From NCBI RefSeq assembly GCF_030283205.1, contig NZ_JASNWF010000028.1:1-64000 (forward strand): DNA of 64,000 bases, written 5' to 3'. Made by a program: the position numbers and the translations under genes. The first letter of the stretch is position 1; every line of letters starts with the position of its first letter. This stretch comes from Actinomadura opuntiae. GTDB taxonomy: Bacteria; Actinomycetota; Actinomycetes; Streptosporangiales; Streptosporangiaceae. This document shows positions 16,992 through 25,831 of the stretch, piece after piece. Below the pieces are notes generated by a model, which worked only from the letters and a program-made list of their open reading frames with translations, did not search any database and had not been told where the DNA came from.

Positions 16992-17486
16992 ATGGTCGCG
17001 AACCTGGGGAAAGAGCAGCCGCCGGCCGCGCGCAGAGGGGCGCGGCGCCGCCGTCCCCGCCGGGAGTCCGCGCTCGTGTGGTGGGTCCTGTTCGCGGCGG
17101 TCGGCGTCGCCGCCTGGTACCTGCACTCCTGGCGGATCGCGCTCCTCGGGCTGCTCGGCTGGTGCCTGTACGAGTTCCTGCTCGTCCCGACCCTGTGCCG
17201 CGTCCTCACGCGCCAGGGCGCCCCGTGCGTGGAGCGCGCGCGGGGACGGCTGTTCGCATGCACGCCGAGCCATCAGCACGTGAAGAACGACGCGCTGTGG
17301 AAGCTCATCGGAATGCGCAACCCGTTCCGCAGGCGACCGGCCGCGGACGATGAGCGCGGTAGCGGCGTCGTCGTCCACTCGGCGAACGTGAGGGGACGGC
17401 TCGTACCGGCCGATCGGGCGATGATCCTGCTCGCGGGCATCGGGACCATCGTCACCGTCGTGGGAATGGTGTACGGGTTCGACTGA
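16992..17486 (+). CDS. Membrane protein of unknown function
   Basis: A 164-aa protein. It has a basic N-terminus (ARRGARRRRPRR), two adjacent hydrophobic helices at about 27-47 and 50-72, a Cys-containing loop (VLTRQGAPCVERARGRLFAC), a basic segment (MRNPFRRRP), and a third helix at about 143-161. The family is not known to me. ATG 16992 is weakly preceded by GAAGGTG. Unusually, an inverted repeat covers its promoter. Confidence 0.7.
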   Translation: MVANLGKEQPPAARRGARRRRPRRESALVWWVLFAAVGVAAWYLHSWRIALLGLLGWCLYEFLLVPTLCRVLTRQGAPCVERARGRLFACTPSHQHVKNDALWKLIGMRNPFRRRPAADDERGSGVVVHSANVRGRLVPADRAMILLAGIGTIVTVVGMVYGFD

Positions 17487-17500
17487 TCCCGGTGCCGGGC

Positions 17501-17926
17501 TCAGATGTCGACAATGAGCGTGATCGGGCCGTCGTTCACCAGGGAGACGGCCATGTCCGCACCGAAGACGCCCGTCTCGACCTTCGCCCCCAGCACGCGG
17601 AGTTCCTGGACCACCGCGTCCACGAGGGGCTCCGCTACAGGGCCGGGCGCGGCCGCCGTCCAGGTGGGGCGGCGTCCCTTGCGCGCGTCCCCGTAGAGGG
17701 TGAATTGGCTCACCACGAGCAGCGGCGCGTTCAGATCCGAGCACGACTTCTCGTCCTTGAGGATGCGCAGCCCCCACAGCTTGGCCGCCATCCTGCGCGC
17801 CTTTGCGGCGTCGTCGTCGTGCGTCACCCCCACCAGGACCATCAGGCCCGGACCGTCGATCTGCCCCACGACGCGGCCGTCCACGGACACGCTCGCCTGA
17901 CTCACCCTCTGGACTACGGCCCTCAT
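17501..17926 (-). CDS. dtd: D-aminoacyl-tRNA deacylase
   Basis: A 141-aa enzyme that hydrolyses D-amino acids from mischarged tRNA. It has the family start MRAVVQRVSQASVSVDG, the catalytic-site motif SQFTLYGD near residues 78-85, and the C-terminal cis-Pro motif NDGPITLIVD. Start ATG 17926 was taken because the conserved sequence begins MRAVVQR; an ATG two codons earlier is possible. Divergent from the BKACE gene with only 20 bp between them, so promoters must overlap. Confidence 0.95.
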   Translation of the reverse strand: MRAVVQRVSQASVSVDGRVVGQIDGPGLMVLVGVTHDDDAAKARRMAAKLWGLRILKDEKSCSDLNAPLLVVSQFTLYGDARKGRRPTWTAAAPGPVAEPLVDAVVQELRVLGAKVETGVFGADMAVSLVNDGPITLIVDI

Positions 17927-17946
17927 GACCATGCATTCTGCCGCTT

Positions 17947-18774
17947 ATGGGAGCAACGACGCTCATCACGGTGGCGCCCACGGGCGCGGAGTCCGCCAAG
18001 GCGGATGTTCCGGCCCTGCCCGTCACCCTGGATGAACTGGTCCAGACGGCCAAGGAATGCGAGGCGGCCGGCGCGGCCGTCATCCACGTGCACATCCGCG
18101 ACGACGACGCGCGGCCGACGCTCGACCCGTCCCGGCTGCGGGACACGGTGACGGCGCTGCGGGAGAGCACGGGACTGATCGTCCAGCTGTCCACGGGGGG
18201 TGCGGTCACCGACCCCTACGAGGACCGCCTGCGCGTCCTGGACGCGGCGCCCGACATGTGCTCGCTCACCTGCGGGACGGTCAACTTCGGCGACGACGTG
18301 TTCATGAACCCGTGGCCGTTCATGGTGGAGCTTTACCAGCGCACCCAGGAGCTGGAGGTCGTGCCCGAATTCGAGCTGTTCGACCTCGGACACATCGCTT
18401 CCCTGCACCGCCTATTGGACAAGCACGGACTCCCGTACGGCGGCCACGTCCACTGCGACCTCGTCATGGGTGTTCCCGGCGGGATGCCGGGAGACGCCCG
18501 TACGCTCGTGGCGGCCGTCGAGGCGCTTCCCGCGGACGCGACGTGGTCGGCCACCGGAATCGGCCGGACGTCCCTGCCCGTGCTGTTCGCCGCGTTGTCG
18601 GCGGGCGGGCACCTGCGGGTCGGCATGGAGGACACGGTCACCCTCGCCAAGGGGCAGCCGGTGACCGCGAACGTCCAGCTCGTGGAGCGCGCCGCGTCCG
18701 CCGCCGCCCTCGCCCAGCGGCCCGCGATGCCCGCCGCCGACGCCCGGGACCTCCTCGGTATCAAAGCTCGCTGA
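17947..18774 (+). CDS. BKACE family beta-keto acid cleavage enzyme
   Basis: A 275-aa TIM-barrel of the DUF849 / 3-keto-5-aminohexanoate cleavage family. This family condenses a beta-keto acid with acetyl-CoA to give acetoacetate and a new CoA ester. The zinc-binding HVHIRDDD is at residues 48-55, the GGHVHCDLVMG motif near 166-176, and the late active-site region GHLRVGMED near 222-230. The beta-keto substrate is not predictable; no lysine-fermentation genes lie nearby. Confidence 0.9.
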   Translation: MGATTLITVAPTGAESAKADVPALPVTLDELVQTAKECEAAGAAVIHVHIRDDDARPTLDPSRLRDTVTALRESTGLIVQLSTGGAVTDPYEDRLRVLDAAPDMCSLTCGTVNFGDDVFMNPWPFMVELYQRTQELEVVPEFELFDLGHIASLHRLLDKHGLPYGGHVHCDLVMGVPGGMPGDARTLVAAVEALPADATWSATGIGRTSLPVLFAALSAGGHLRVGMEDTVTLAKGQPVTANVQLVERAASAAALAQRPAMPAADARDLLGIKAR

Positions 18775-18953
18775 CCTGCTCGAACGCCATCCCGACGGAC
18801 GGTTCCGGCGCGCGCCGGGGCCGTCCGTCCCGCCGTGCGCGGCCGGACGGTTATCCACAGAATGTGGTTCGGGTTCACTTCGGTGCGGTGGGTAATCGAC
18901 CATGGAGACCCGCGGGCCCGGCGGCCCGCGTTCACCGACGACAGGGGGGCGCA

Positions 18954-19928
18954 GTGGAGATCAATCCCGTACTCGTGGAGGTCGAGCGGTCCGGGTTCGT
19001 GGAGTCGCGGCACCGCGGCGCCGCGATCGGGCTCGACGCCGGCGGCGAGCCGGCGGTGCGCGCGGGCGCGCCGGAGGAGCCGATCTTCCCGCGCTCGGCG
19101 AACAAGCCGATGCAGGCCGTCGCGATGCTGCGGTCCGGGCTCGACCTCGACGGCGAGCTGCTCGCGCTGGCAGCGGGCAGCCACTCCGGCGAGGACTTCC
19201 ACGTCGAGGGCGCGGAGAAGATCCTCGCCGGGGCCGGGCTCGGCGCCGCCGACCTGCGCTGCCCCCCGCAGTGGCCGCTCGACCAGGCGGCGCAGCAGGA
19301 GGTGGCGCGGTCGAACGGCGGCCCGTCCCGGATGCGGATGAACTGCTCCGGCAAGCACGCCGCCATGCTCGCGGCCTGCGTCGCCGCCGGCTGGCCCACC
19401 GAGAGCTACCTCGATCCCGAGCACCCGCTGCAGGTCGCCGTCCGCGCCACCGTCGAGGAACTCGCGGGCGAGCCGGTCACCGCGACCGGGATCGACGGCT
19501 GCGGCGCACCTCTGTTCGCCGTGTCGACCACCGGAGTGGCCCGCGCGTTCCGCGCCCTCGTCCTCGCGGCGCCCGGCACCCCCGAGCGTCGCGTGGCCGA
19601 TGCGATGCGCGCCCACCCGCAGTGGACGTCCGGCACCCGCCGCGAGGAACGCCTCCTCATGGACGCCGTGCCGGGCCTGCTCGTCAAGTGCGGCGCCGAA
19701 GGCGTGGACGCCTTCGCCTACACCGACGGCCGCGCCGGCGCCGTCAAGATCGACGACGGCGCCATGCGAGCCCGCACCCCGGTGACGGTCGCCCTGATCC
19801 GAGCCCTTGGCATCGACAAGGCCGTCCCCGGCGCCCTCGACGACCTGGCGACCGTCCCCCTCCACGGCGGCGAAACCACCGTAGGCACCATCCGCCCAGC
19901 CCCGACCGCCTTTACCCCACCGGATTAA
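18954..19928 (+). CDS. Asparaginase (Asparaginase_II family)
   Basis: A 324-aa protein of the actinobacterial/rhizobial asparaginase family (PF06089). It begins EINPVLVEVERSGFVES, with FPRSANKPMQAVAML, AAGSHSGEDFH, MNCSGKHAAMLAACV and TGIDGCGAP marking the conserved core. Start GTG 18954 has AGGGGGGC four nt upstream. Predicted cytosolic, hydrolysing L-asparagine to aspartate and ammonia. Confidence 0.92.
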   Translation: MEINPVLVEVERSGFVESRHRGAAIGLDAGGEPAVRAGAPEEPIFPRSANKPMQAVAMLRSGLDLDGELLALAAGSHSGEDFHVEGAEKILAGAGLGAADLRCPPQWPLDQAAQQEVARSNGGPSRMRMNCSGKHAAMLAACVAAGWPTESYLDPEHPLQVAVRATVEELAGEPVTATGIDGCGAPLFAVSTTGVARAFRALVLAAPGTPERRVADAMRAHPQWTSGTRREERLLMDAVPGLLVKCGAEGVDAFAYTDGRAGAVKIDDGAMRARTPVTVALIRALGIDKAVPGALDDLATVPLHGGETTVGTIRPAPTAFTPPD

Positions 19929-20550
19929 CCCACAACCCCCAGAACCACCCGGCCCGGCGACAGTTGGCGACTCCACCATGGCGCGATGCCAGCGCGACAT
20001 GCCCGCCGCGGCTGTCGCGGGGTGGACGTAGCGGCAGGCGTGCTCGTGATTGCTGTACGCGATGGCGACGAGGCGCGCGAAGGGCTCCACCGGCGAGGCG
20101 GGGGAGTTGTGCAGTCCCTCGGGGGTTGCTCTGAGGTCGCCCTGGCCGCGGACCCACCGCATCCGGGTGGCCGCACGACGCGCCGAGACGGCCGTTGCGA
20201 GGTGGACGTGATGGAGGTGGTGGCGCCGTGGAGGTGGTGGCGTCGTAGCCGTGGCTATGTGCGCGGGTGGCTGCAAGGCGCCCGCGAAGGGCGCCACCGG
20301 GGGACGGCCGGGGCGCGCGGTGTCCGTAGAGGTTGTTCTCAGGGGCGTCCGGTGGCGGTGCGACGTGCCTTAGGCGGCGAGGGGAAGCGGCGGACGCGGT
20401 GAGAGGCGTGGCCGTGCTTCTGTGCGCGGGTTGGGACTGTTACTGGGCGAGGCCCACCAAGCATGTTGGCCGGGTTGGACGGCGGCCGTGTTGAGGCTGG
20501 TGGGCGAGTGCGCAGAGCCCGGGGGCAGCCGGGGGAGGGGGAGGTGTTCG
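19929..20550. other. 622-bp stretch without a supportable gene
   Basis: Open frames exist on both strands but have Arg/Gly-rich, antisense-type composition and no recognisable domain or ribosome site. GTGGAGGTGGTGGCG recurs imperfectly near 20209-20246. I see no RNA gene. Confidence 0.5.
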
Positions 20551-20961
20551 TTAGGCCTTGTGCTTGGGGCGTTTGAGGGACTCGACCTCGTTCTTCAGGG
20601 TCTCCGCGTCCTTGACGATCTTGGCGCGTTCCCTGAGGGTCTTGTTGGCCAGGCCCTTGCCGGTCTGGACGCGGGGCTCGCGGCCCGGCTGCGGGTTCTC
20701 GTACTGGAACTCCTCGTCCTGCTCGGAGGTCGGAGGGTAGCTGTGCGAGAACATGCCGGGACGGTAGTAGTAGAGCCCGCCCTGCTCCATGCCGCGGTGG
20801 TTCGTCTGGTCGTTGCGGCGCTCCGGGTGGATCTTCCTCGAGGAGGCGCTGACCGTCACCCAGAGCCAGGCCAGCAACCCGACCGTACCGAGCACCGGAA
20901 TGATCCATGCCCAGTACATCGCCCCGATGTGAGCGGTGTTGGCATAGGCCGTGGCGAGCAT
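20551..20961 (-). CDS. Single-TM protein with HP/HRG juxtamembrane motif (paralog A)
   Basis: A 136-aa protein with one N-terminal helix (IIPVLGTVGLLAWLWVTVS). A conserved juxtamembrane segment (SSRKIHPERR ... NHRGMEQGG) follows, then a charged C-terminal tail (LRERAKIVKDAETLKNEVES, likely coiled coil). ATG 20961 is preceded by GGGAGG, 8 nt spacer. The protein coded at 23486-23902 shares the order HIG-x2-Y, helix, S-x4-HP-x-GR, HRG-x3-GG and a charged helical tail. I infer the two are paralogs. Function unknown. Confidence 0.72.
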   Translation of the reverse strand: MLATAYANTAHIGAMYWAWIIPVLGTVGLLAWLWVTVSASSRKIHPERRNDQTNHRGMEQGGLYYYRPGMFSHSYPPTSEQDEEFQYENPQPGREPRVQTGKGLANKTLRERAKIVKDAETLKNEVESLKRPKHKA

Positions 20962-21012
20962 CCCGTCCACCTCCCGATGGTCGGTCGTTGCTGACGGTTA
21001 TGGGTGTGTCCT

Positions 21013-22242
21013 CTAATTCGCCGCATTAACCTCCGGGGTCGGTATCGGGGCCGGTGAGCCGAGGGTCCGGTTGCGTCCGGCGGGCAGGCCGGGGATGGCG
21101 AGGGCCGCGCAGATGGCGAGGACGGCGGCCATCGGAACGCTCCACCCACCGGTGGCGTCGTGCAGCGCGCCGATGGCGAGCGGGCCGAGGGCCGCGATGA
21201 CGTAGCCGACTCCCTGCGCCATTCCGGACAACTGCACGGCCACCCCGGCGTCGTGCGCGCGCAGCCCGATGAACGACAGCGCGGTGGCGAACCCGAGGCC
21301 CTGCCCGATGCCGAGGACGACCGCCCACAGCCACACCGAGGAGATCGGCGCCCACGTCGTGCCGGCGAACCCGATGAAGGCGAGCGTGCAGGTCAGCACC
21401 ACCAGCGGCCGCTGGTCGCGCATCCGCCGCTCCAGCATGGGGACGCCCAGCGAGCCGACCGCCTGGATCGCCGCGGTCAGCGCCAGGACGTACCCGGCGG
21501 AGGTGTCGCTCATCCCGCGGTCCTGGCAGATCGTCGGCAGCCAGCCGAGCACCACGTACGCCAGCAGCGACTGGAGGCCCATGAAGACCGTGACCTGCCA
21601 GGCCAGGCCCGCGCGCCACACCACCGCCGCGGCGGCGCGCGCGGGCGGCGCGGACCCGGCCGAGCGCGCGTCGCGCGCCGCGCGCAGCGCCTTCGGCAGC
21701 CAGATCAGGCCCGCGGCGGCCGCCGGGACGGCCAGCAAGCCGAGCGGCAGCCGCCACGAGGAGCCGAAGGCGTCCTCGACCGGCACGGCCAGCCCGGACG
21801 AGATCGACGCGCCTGCGCTGACCGCGAGCGTGTACACCGCGGTGACGGTGGTGATCGAGTCCGGATGGTCGCGCTTGATGATGGCGGGCATCGCGATGTT
21901 GCCGATGCTGATCGCTATGCCCGCGACCAGCGACCCCGCGAACAGCGGGAACGGCGCGTCCAGCAGCCGCAGCAGCAGCCCGGCGATGAGCAGGCCCATC
22001 GCGATGACCAGCAGGGATTCGCTGCGCGGCGCGCGCCGCAGGAAGGGGGCGACCAGCCCGTAGGAACCGAAGAACACCAGCGGCAGCGTGGTGAGCGCCC
22101 CCGCGGCCGTCCCCGACAGGTGGAAGGCGTCCTGGATCTCCGTCAGCACCGGCCCGACCGTGGAGATCGCCGGGCGGAGGTTGACGGCCACCAGGACGAT
22201 CAGCAGCACCGATCCGATCAGCCCGGCCCGCCGCGCCGTCAC
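21013..22242 (-). CDS. MFS transporter, CynX/NimT type
   Basis: A 409-aa, 12-TM major facilitator similar to cyanate/nitroimidazole (CynX/NimT) permeases (AVNLRPAISTVGPVL, then LVAGIAISIGNIAMPAIIKRD). Start GTG 22242 overlaps the stop of the upstream FadR-type regulator (GTGA), so the pair is translationally coupled and co-transcribed. Probably an exporter whose expression follows the regulator's ligand. Confidence 0.9.
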   Translation of the reverse strand: MTARRAGLIGSVLLIVLVAVNLRPAISTVGPVLTEIQDAFHLSGTAAGALTTLPLVFFGSYGLVAPFLRRAPRSESLLVIAMGLLIAGLLLRLLDAPFPLFAGSLVAGIAISIGNIAMPAIIKRDHPDSITTVTAVYTLAVSAGASISSGLAVPVEDAFGSSWRLPLGLLAVPAAAAGLIWLPKALRAARDARSAGSAPPARAAAAVVWRAGLAWQVTVFMGLQSLLAYVVLGWLPTICQDRGMSDTSAGYVLALTAAIQAVGSLGVPMLERRMRDQRPLVVLTCTLAFIGFAGTTWAPISSVWLWAVVLGIGQGLGFATALSFIGLRAHDAGVAVQLSGMAQGVGYVIAALGPLAIGALHDATGGWSVPMAAVLAICAALAIPGLPAGRNRTLGSPAPIPTPEVNAAN

Positions 22243-22949
22243 CGGTCCTCCCCGTGGCCGAGCAGGGTGTCCAGGACGGCGAGGGTCGGTTCGACGACCG
22301 CGGCGGCGGCGCGCGCGGCGGCGTCCGGGTCGGACGCCGCGATCGCGTCCAGCACGGCCCGGTGCCTGGCCGGACCGGCCTCCGGGACCTCGTGGTCGAG
22401 CCGGACGGCGCGCATCGCCTCGCCGAGCCGGACGATGAAGAACCGCATCGCCTCGATCAGCACCGGGTTGCCGCTGGCCTCGGCGACGCCGAGGTGGAAG
22501 CGCGCGTCCGCGGCGCCGAACTCGGCGGCGCCGTGCTCGTCCGCGCCGGTGGCCTCGTCGCGGGCACGCAGCAGCTCCTCGAGCCGCTCCAGGTCGGCGG
22601 GGGTGCGCCGCCGTGCCGCGAGACGCGCCGCCTGCACGTCGTAGGCGAGCTGCACCTCGAAGACGTCCCGCGCCGTCGCGTGTGCCACGCCACCCAGCAG
22701 CGGGCGCGGGTCGGCGCTGCTGCGCACGTAGGTGCCGTCGCCGCGCCGCACCTCCAGCACGCCGCAGTGCGACAGCGCCCGGATCGCCTCGCGGACGGCC
22801 GGGCGGCTCACGCCGAGCTGCGCGGCCAGGTCCAGCTCGCCGGGGATGCGCTCGCCCACCGGCCACGAACCGCCGCTGACCTGCCGTTGCAGCTGGTCGA
22901 GAACGGCATCGACGGTCGAGCCGCTCGGGACGGGACTCAGCGCCACCAT
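22239..22949 (-). CDS. FadR/GntR family regulator (FCD domain)
   Basis: A 236-aa protein. The GntR winged helix is at about 10-75 (GERIPGELDLAAQLGVSRPAV REAIRALSHCGVLEV..GDGTYV), followed by an all-helical FCD ligand-binding domain with metal-site style residues (DARFHLGVAEASGN, HRAVLDAIAASD). First gene of a two-gene operon with the MFS transporter. A perfect palindrome 14 bp before its ATG suggests autoregulation. Confidence 0.93.
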   Translation of the reverse strand: MVALSPVPSGSTVDAVLDQLQRQVSGGSWPVGERIPGELDLAAQLGVSRPAVREAIRALSHCGVLEVRRGDGTYVRSSADPRPLLGGVAHATARDVFEVQLAYDVQAARLAARRRTPADLERLEELLRARDEATGADEHGAAEFGAADARFHLGVAEASGNPVLIEAMRFFIVRLGEAMRAVRLDHEVPEAGPARHRAVLDAIAASDPDAAARAAAAVVEPTLAVLDTLLGHGEDR

Positions 22950-22963
22950 GACCTCCCTCTGTC

Positions 22964-22978
22964 AGATGTCAGACATCT
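22964..22978. promoter_or_regulatory. FadR-type operator
   Basis: AGATGTC-A-GACATCT is a perfect 15-bp palindrome. It contains the TGTC...GACA core seen in FadR-subfamily sites, immediately upstream of the regulator-MFS operon. Confidence 0.65.
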
Positions 22979-22984
22979 TACGAA

Positions 22985-23480
22985 AAGCTCAAGTTGGCCA
23001 CCAAGGCCGGGGCCGACCCCGCTGGGGAGGATCAACGACAGAGGTCGGTTCCCGTCGGGGAGGCTGCCGGTCGCATCAGGACGCGGATCAGCGGGGGGCC
23101 GATGCGTCTCGGGGGCGCGGATTCGGTGGTGGAGATCGGTTCGCGTAGGGGTGCGGCAGCGCGGATGAGCGGGGGAAGCCGGTTCGCGGCCAGGCCGGTG
23201 ATGGGGCCGGGTAGCCCGTGGTCCAGCCCGAACGCTCGGCCCGACGCCGCGGCGGCCGACGAGGGAGCTGTGGTGGGGCGGCGCGGGGTGCGGGTCGGGG
23301 GTGCTTGGGGGTTCGTGTTCGGGAGTGGCGCGGCCGGAACTCGTGGGGGCGGGCCCGCGGCGGTCGGCGGGAGGGGTCTCGGCGACCGCCGCGGGCTCGG
23401 ACAACGCCTGCCGGGCCGGGGGGTGAGGGATGGATGCCGTTCCGGCAGGCGTCGCGCTCGGCGGGTCGGGGTCAGGTGTG
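22985..23480. other. ~500-bp stretch without a supportable gene
   Basis: G-rich on the plus strand; Pro/Arg-rich shadow frames only. No RNA structure or domain stands out. Confidence 0.5.
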
Positions 23481-23485
23481 CGCGG

Positions 23486-23902
23486 TCATCTGACCTGGCG
23501 GATGTTCCCCGCGTGCCGGTGGTGGATCCAGCGGAGCGGGGCGAACTTGTGCCAGGTCGCGGAGACGCGGGCGTTCGCGGCGCGTTCCCGTTCGGCGGCG
23601 TCGCGGGCGGCGGCCTCCCGGCGCGCGGCCTCCGCACGTTCGGCCTCGAGGCGGGCGAGTTCCCGCGTGGCGGGGGTGGAGGCGGGGTCGCGCCGGGTGC
23701 GCTGCGACGGGCTGCCGCGCACGACGCCGCCCGTCACGTCGCCGCCGCGGTGCGGTATCTGCGGGTCCCTGCCCTTGGGGTGCACGCGCTCCTTGGACGC
23801 CACGATCGTCAGGACCAGCCAGCCCGCGATCGCCAGGAAGATCACGACCGGTCCGATCGTGTACAGGTAGATGTCCCCGATGTGGACGGAACTGCCGAGC
23901 AT
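23486..23902 (-). CDS. Single-TM protein with HP/HRG juxtamembrane motif (paralog B)
   Basis: A 138-aa protein. The N-terminus has HIGDIYLYTIGPVVIFLAIA as a transmembrane helix. ASKERVHPKGRDPQIPHRGG follows it, and then a highly charged Ala/Glu/Arg helix (about residues 85-115). ATG 23902 follows AGGAGGT with an 8-nt spacer. Same plan as the protein coded at 20551-20961. The short membrane anchor plus cytoplasmic coiled coil suggests a scaffold or adaptor, but no family function is known to me. Confidence 0.72.
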   Translation of the reverse strand: MLGSSVHIGDIYLYTIGPVVIFLAIAGWLVLTIVASKERVHPKGRDPQIPHRGGDVTGGVVRGSPSQRTRRDPASTPATRELARLEAERAEAARREAAARDAAERERAANARVSATWHKFAPLRWIHHRHAGNIRQVR

Positions 23903-23989
23903 GTGGCGACACCTCCTCACCACAGGCGGGTACCCGACGTCCGGGTTTCAACCGTCCGGGCGCGCCGGAGCCCGTCACCCGGGCGCGGC

Positions 23990-25789
23990 TCAGAAGCCGC
24001 GGGACTGGGAGATGGAGCCGGACGTGGCGAGGGTGAAGGTGCGCATCGACTCGGCGAAGTTGGACAGGTCCCACTCGGCGGGGCCCTCGTACCAGTAGAG
24101 GTTGTCGGCGCCCTCCGCGCGCTCGCCCGCGTCCTTGACCGTCTCCGCCCACTTCGGCACGACGCCGAAGACGACCGCGTACGGCAGGAAGCGGGAGAAC
24201 AGCGCGATGCGCTGCTGGGAGGCGGTGTGGTCGGCGTCCGGGATCACGCCGCGCTCCAGGAACGCGCGGAAGCCGATCGTGTGCGCGAGGACGGTGGAGC
24301 CGCGGGCGGTCTTGGCGGGCATGTACTGGCCGCCGTACGCCAGCGCCGCCCCCGCGATGATCAGTGCGAGGCCGGCGAGCGCCCATTCGGTGGTGAGGGC
24401 GAGCGCGACCGTGGCGGCGACGCCGAGGACGGTCAGCGCGATGCCGACGACCGTCCACCGCGACCGGACGGTGTCGGGCCGCCGCGCGAACCAGCCCTGC
24501 TTCACCACGTCGTCGTACATCGCCGCGCGCACCTGGGCGAGCTTCGTGGCGAACGTACCGCCGAGCTCGGACAGTTTCACCGCGTCGCGCGGCGCGCCGT
24601 CCGGGCCGGTCATCAGCGCGTCCAGCAGGATCCGCTCGTAGGGGAGCAGGTCGACGACGGGGCGGCCGAGGCGGCGCAGCGTCCAGTCGAGGCGGCCGGT
24701 GCGGGCCCGGTCCTCCTCCTCGATCAGCAGGTAGCCGCGGACGGCGAGGTCCACGATCGTCGCGGTCACGTCGATCACGTCGGCCTGCTCGTCGATGAGC
24801 GTGCCGATCTGGCCGGGCCGTACCCCGTTCGGCGGTTCGAACTCGGCGCCGGCGACCGGCGCCTGGTCGCCCTCGGCGGCGTGCCTGCCGACGACCCGGG
24901 CGTCGCGCCCGCGCAGCAGGTAGAGGCCGAGGACGCCGCCGCCGAGCAGGACCAGCAGGCCGAGCAGGACGCCGCCGGTGACCGCGTTGACCGAGAACGC
25001 CGTCGCCACCGTGTGCCGCCGCTCGTAGATCGCGCGGCCGCCGGTGGTGCCGGCGGGCAGGCCCGCCACGACGGTGAGGTACTCGCCGGGCAGCATCTCC
25101 CGCTGGGTGTAGACGCCCTGCGTGTGGGCGTGGTTGGTGTAGAACTGCGTGCAGCCGATGGTGCTCTGCAGCGGCCCGGCGAAGCAGTTGACGCTGCGGA
25201 TCATCGCGGTGGCCTCGACCGTCGCGGTGGCCTCGTCGACCGGGACCCGCCAGCCGCCGGCGGCGGCCCAGCGCAGCTCCTCGGCGGAGCCCGCCGGCGT
25301 GATCGCGCCGCGCAGGTCGTACTCGAGGACGACCGTGTGCCGGCCGGTCAGGTCGCCGCCGCCGGACACCTTGACCGTCGTGTCGGTCTCGCCGGTGGAG
25401 GTGGACACGCGCGTCGGCCCGCCGTCCGGGCTGGTGGCGCGCAGGGCGCCGAGCTTGTAGACGCGGTCCTGGGTGACGCTCTCGTGGCTGCGCGTGGGGA
25501 ACGTCCGCTGGAATCGGGAGTGCCCGGCGAACTGGTAGACGATCGTCTCCTTGACGCGGATCACGCCGCCCTTGCCGGGGGTGAGGACGACGTCGTCCTT
25601 CAGCACCCGCTCGGCGGCGGCTACCTGCCCCGCGGCGGCTGCCTGCCCGGCGGCGGCGACCCGGCCGGCGGGGGCCGCGGCCCGCTCGTCCGCCGCGGCC
25701 GATGCGCAGGTGGCGAAGGTGAGGAGGGAACCGGTCGCCAGCGCGAGCACGACCGGCCGCAAACGACACAACGCCGCAAGAGCAGACAT
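23990..25789 (-). CDS. DUF2207 membrane protein
   Basis: A 599-aa protein. Signal peptide at 1-31 (RLRPVVLALATGSLLTFATC then ASAAADE). An extracytoplasmic beta-rich DUF2207 domain follows (RVLKDDVVLTPGKGGVIRVKE onward) to about 265. After that come a TM helix (GGVLLGLLVLLGGGVLGLYLL), a cytoplasmic winged-helix-like segment (VTATIVDLAVRGYLLIEEE), two further helices near 440-480, and a C-terminal tail. ATG 25789 has TACCAT (complement of 25798-25803) 8 nt upstream, so leaderless. Divergent from the zinc peptidase with a 42-bp gap. The exact role of the family is unknown. Confidence 0.88.
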   Translation of the reverse strand: MSALAALCRLRPVVLALATGSLLTFATCASAAADERAAAPAGRVAAAGQAAAAGQVAAAERVLKDDVVLTPGKGGVIRVKETIVYQFAGHSRFQRTFPTRSHESVTQDRVYKLGALRATSPDGGPTRVSTSTGETDTTVKVSGGGDLTGRHTVVLEYDLRGAITPAGSAEELRWAAAGGWRVPVDEATATVEATAMIRSVNCFAGPLQSTIGCTQFYTNHAHTQGVYTQREMLPGEYLTVVAGLPAGTTGGRAIYERRHTVATAFSVNAVTGGVLLGLLVLLGGGVLGLYLLRGRDARVVGRHAAEGDQAPVAGAEFEPPNGVRPGQIGTLIDEQADVIDVTATIVDLAVRGYLLIEEEDRARTGRLDWTLRRLGRPVVDLLPYERILLDALMTGPDGAPRDAVKLSELGGTFATKLAQVRAAMYDDVVKQGWFARRPDTVRSRWTVVGIALTVLGVAATVALALTTEWALAGLALIIAGAALAYGGQYMPAKTARGSTVLAHTIGFRAFLERGVIPDADHTASQQRIALFSRFLPYAVVFGVVPKWAETVKDAGERAEGADNLYWYEGPAEWDLSNFAESMRTFTLATSGSISQSRGF

Positions 25790-25831
25790 GGCCGCAAATG
25801 GTAGCGGCTCCGCGTGCGATGATTCTGCGCT

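Noticed and set aside
18851..18859. TTATCCACA, a perfect E. coli-type DnaA box
   Set aside because: Single copy, no cluster and no dnaA/dnaN nearby; chance match or isolated titration site.
19986..20402. 138-codon open frame
   Set aside because: Gly/Arg/Val composition, no ribosome site, no recognisable domain; likely non-coding.
23472..25804. Very long open frames on both strands over the DUF2207 gene
   Set aside because: Arg/Ala/Pro-rich antisense frames typical of high GC; only the minus-strand frame with signal peptide and TM helices has family features.
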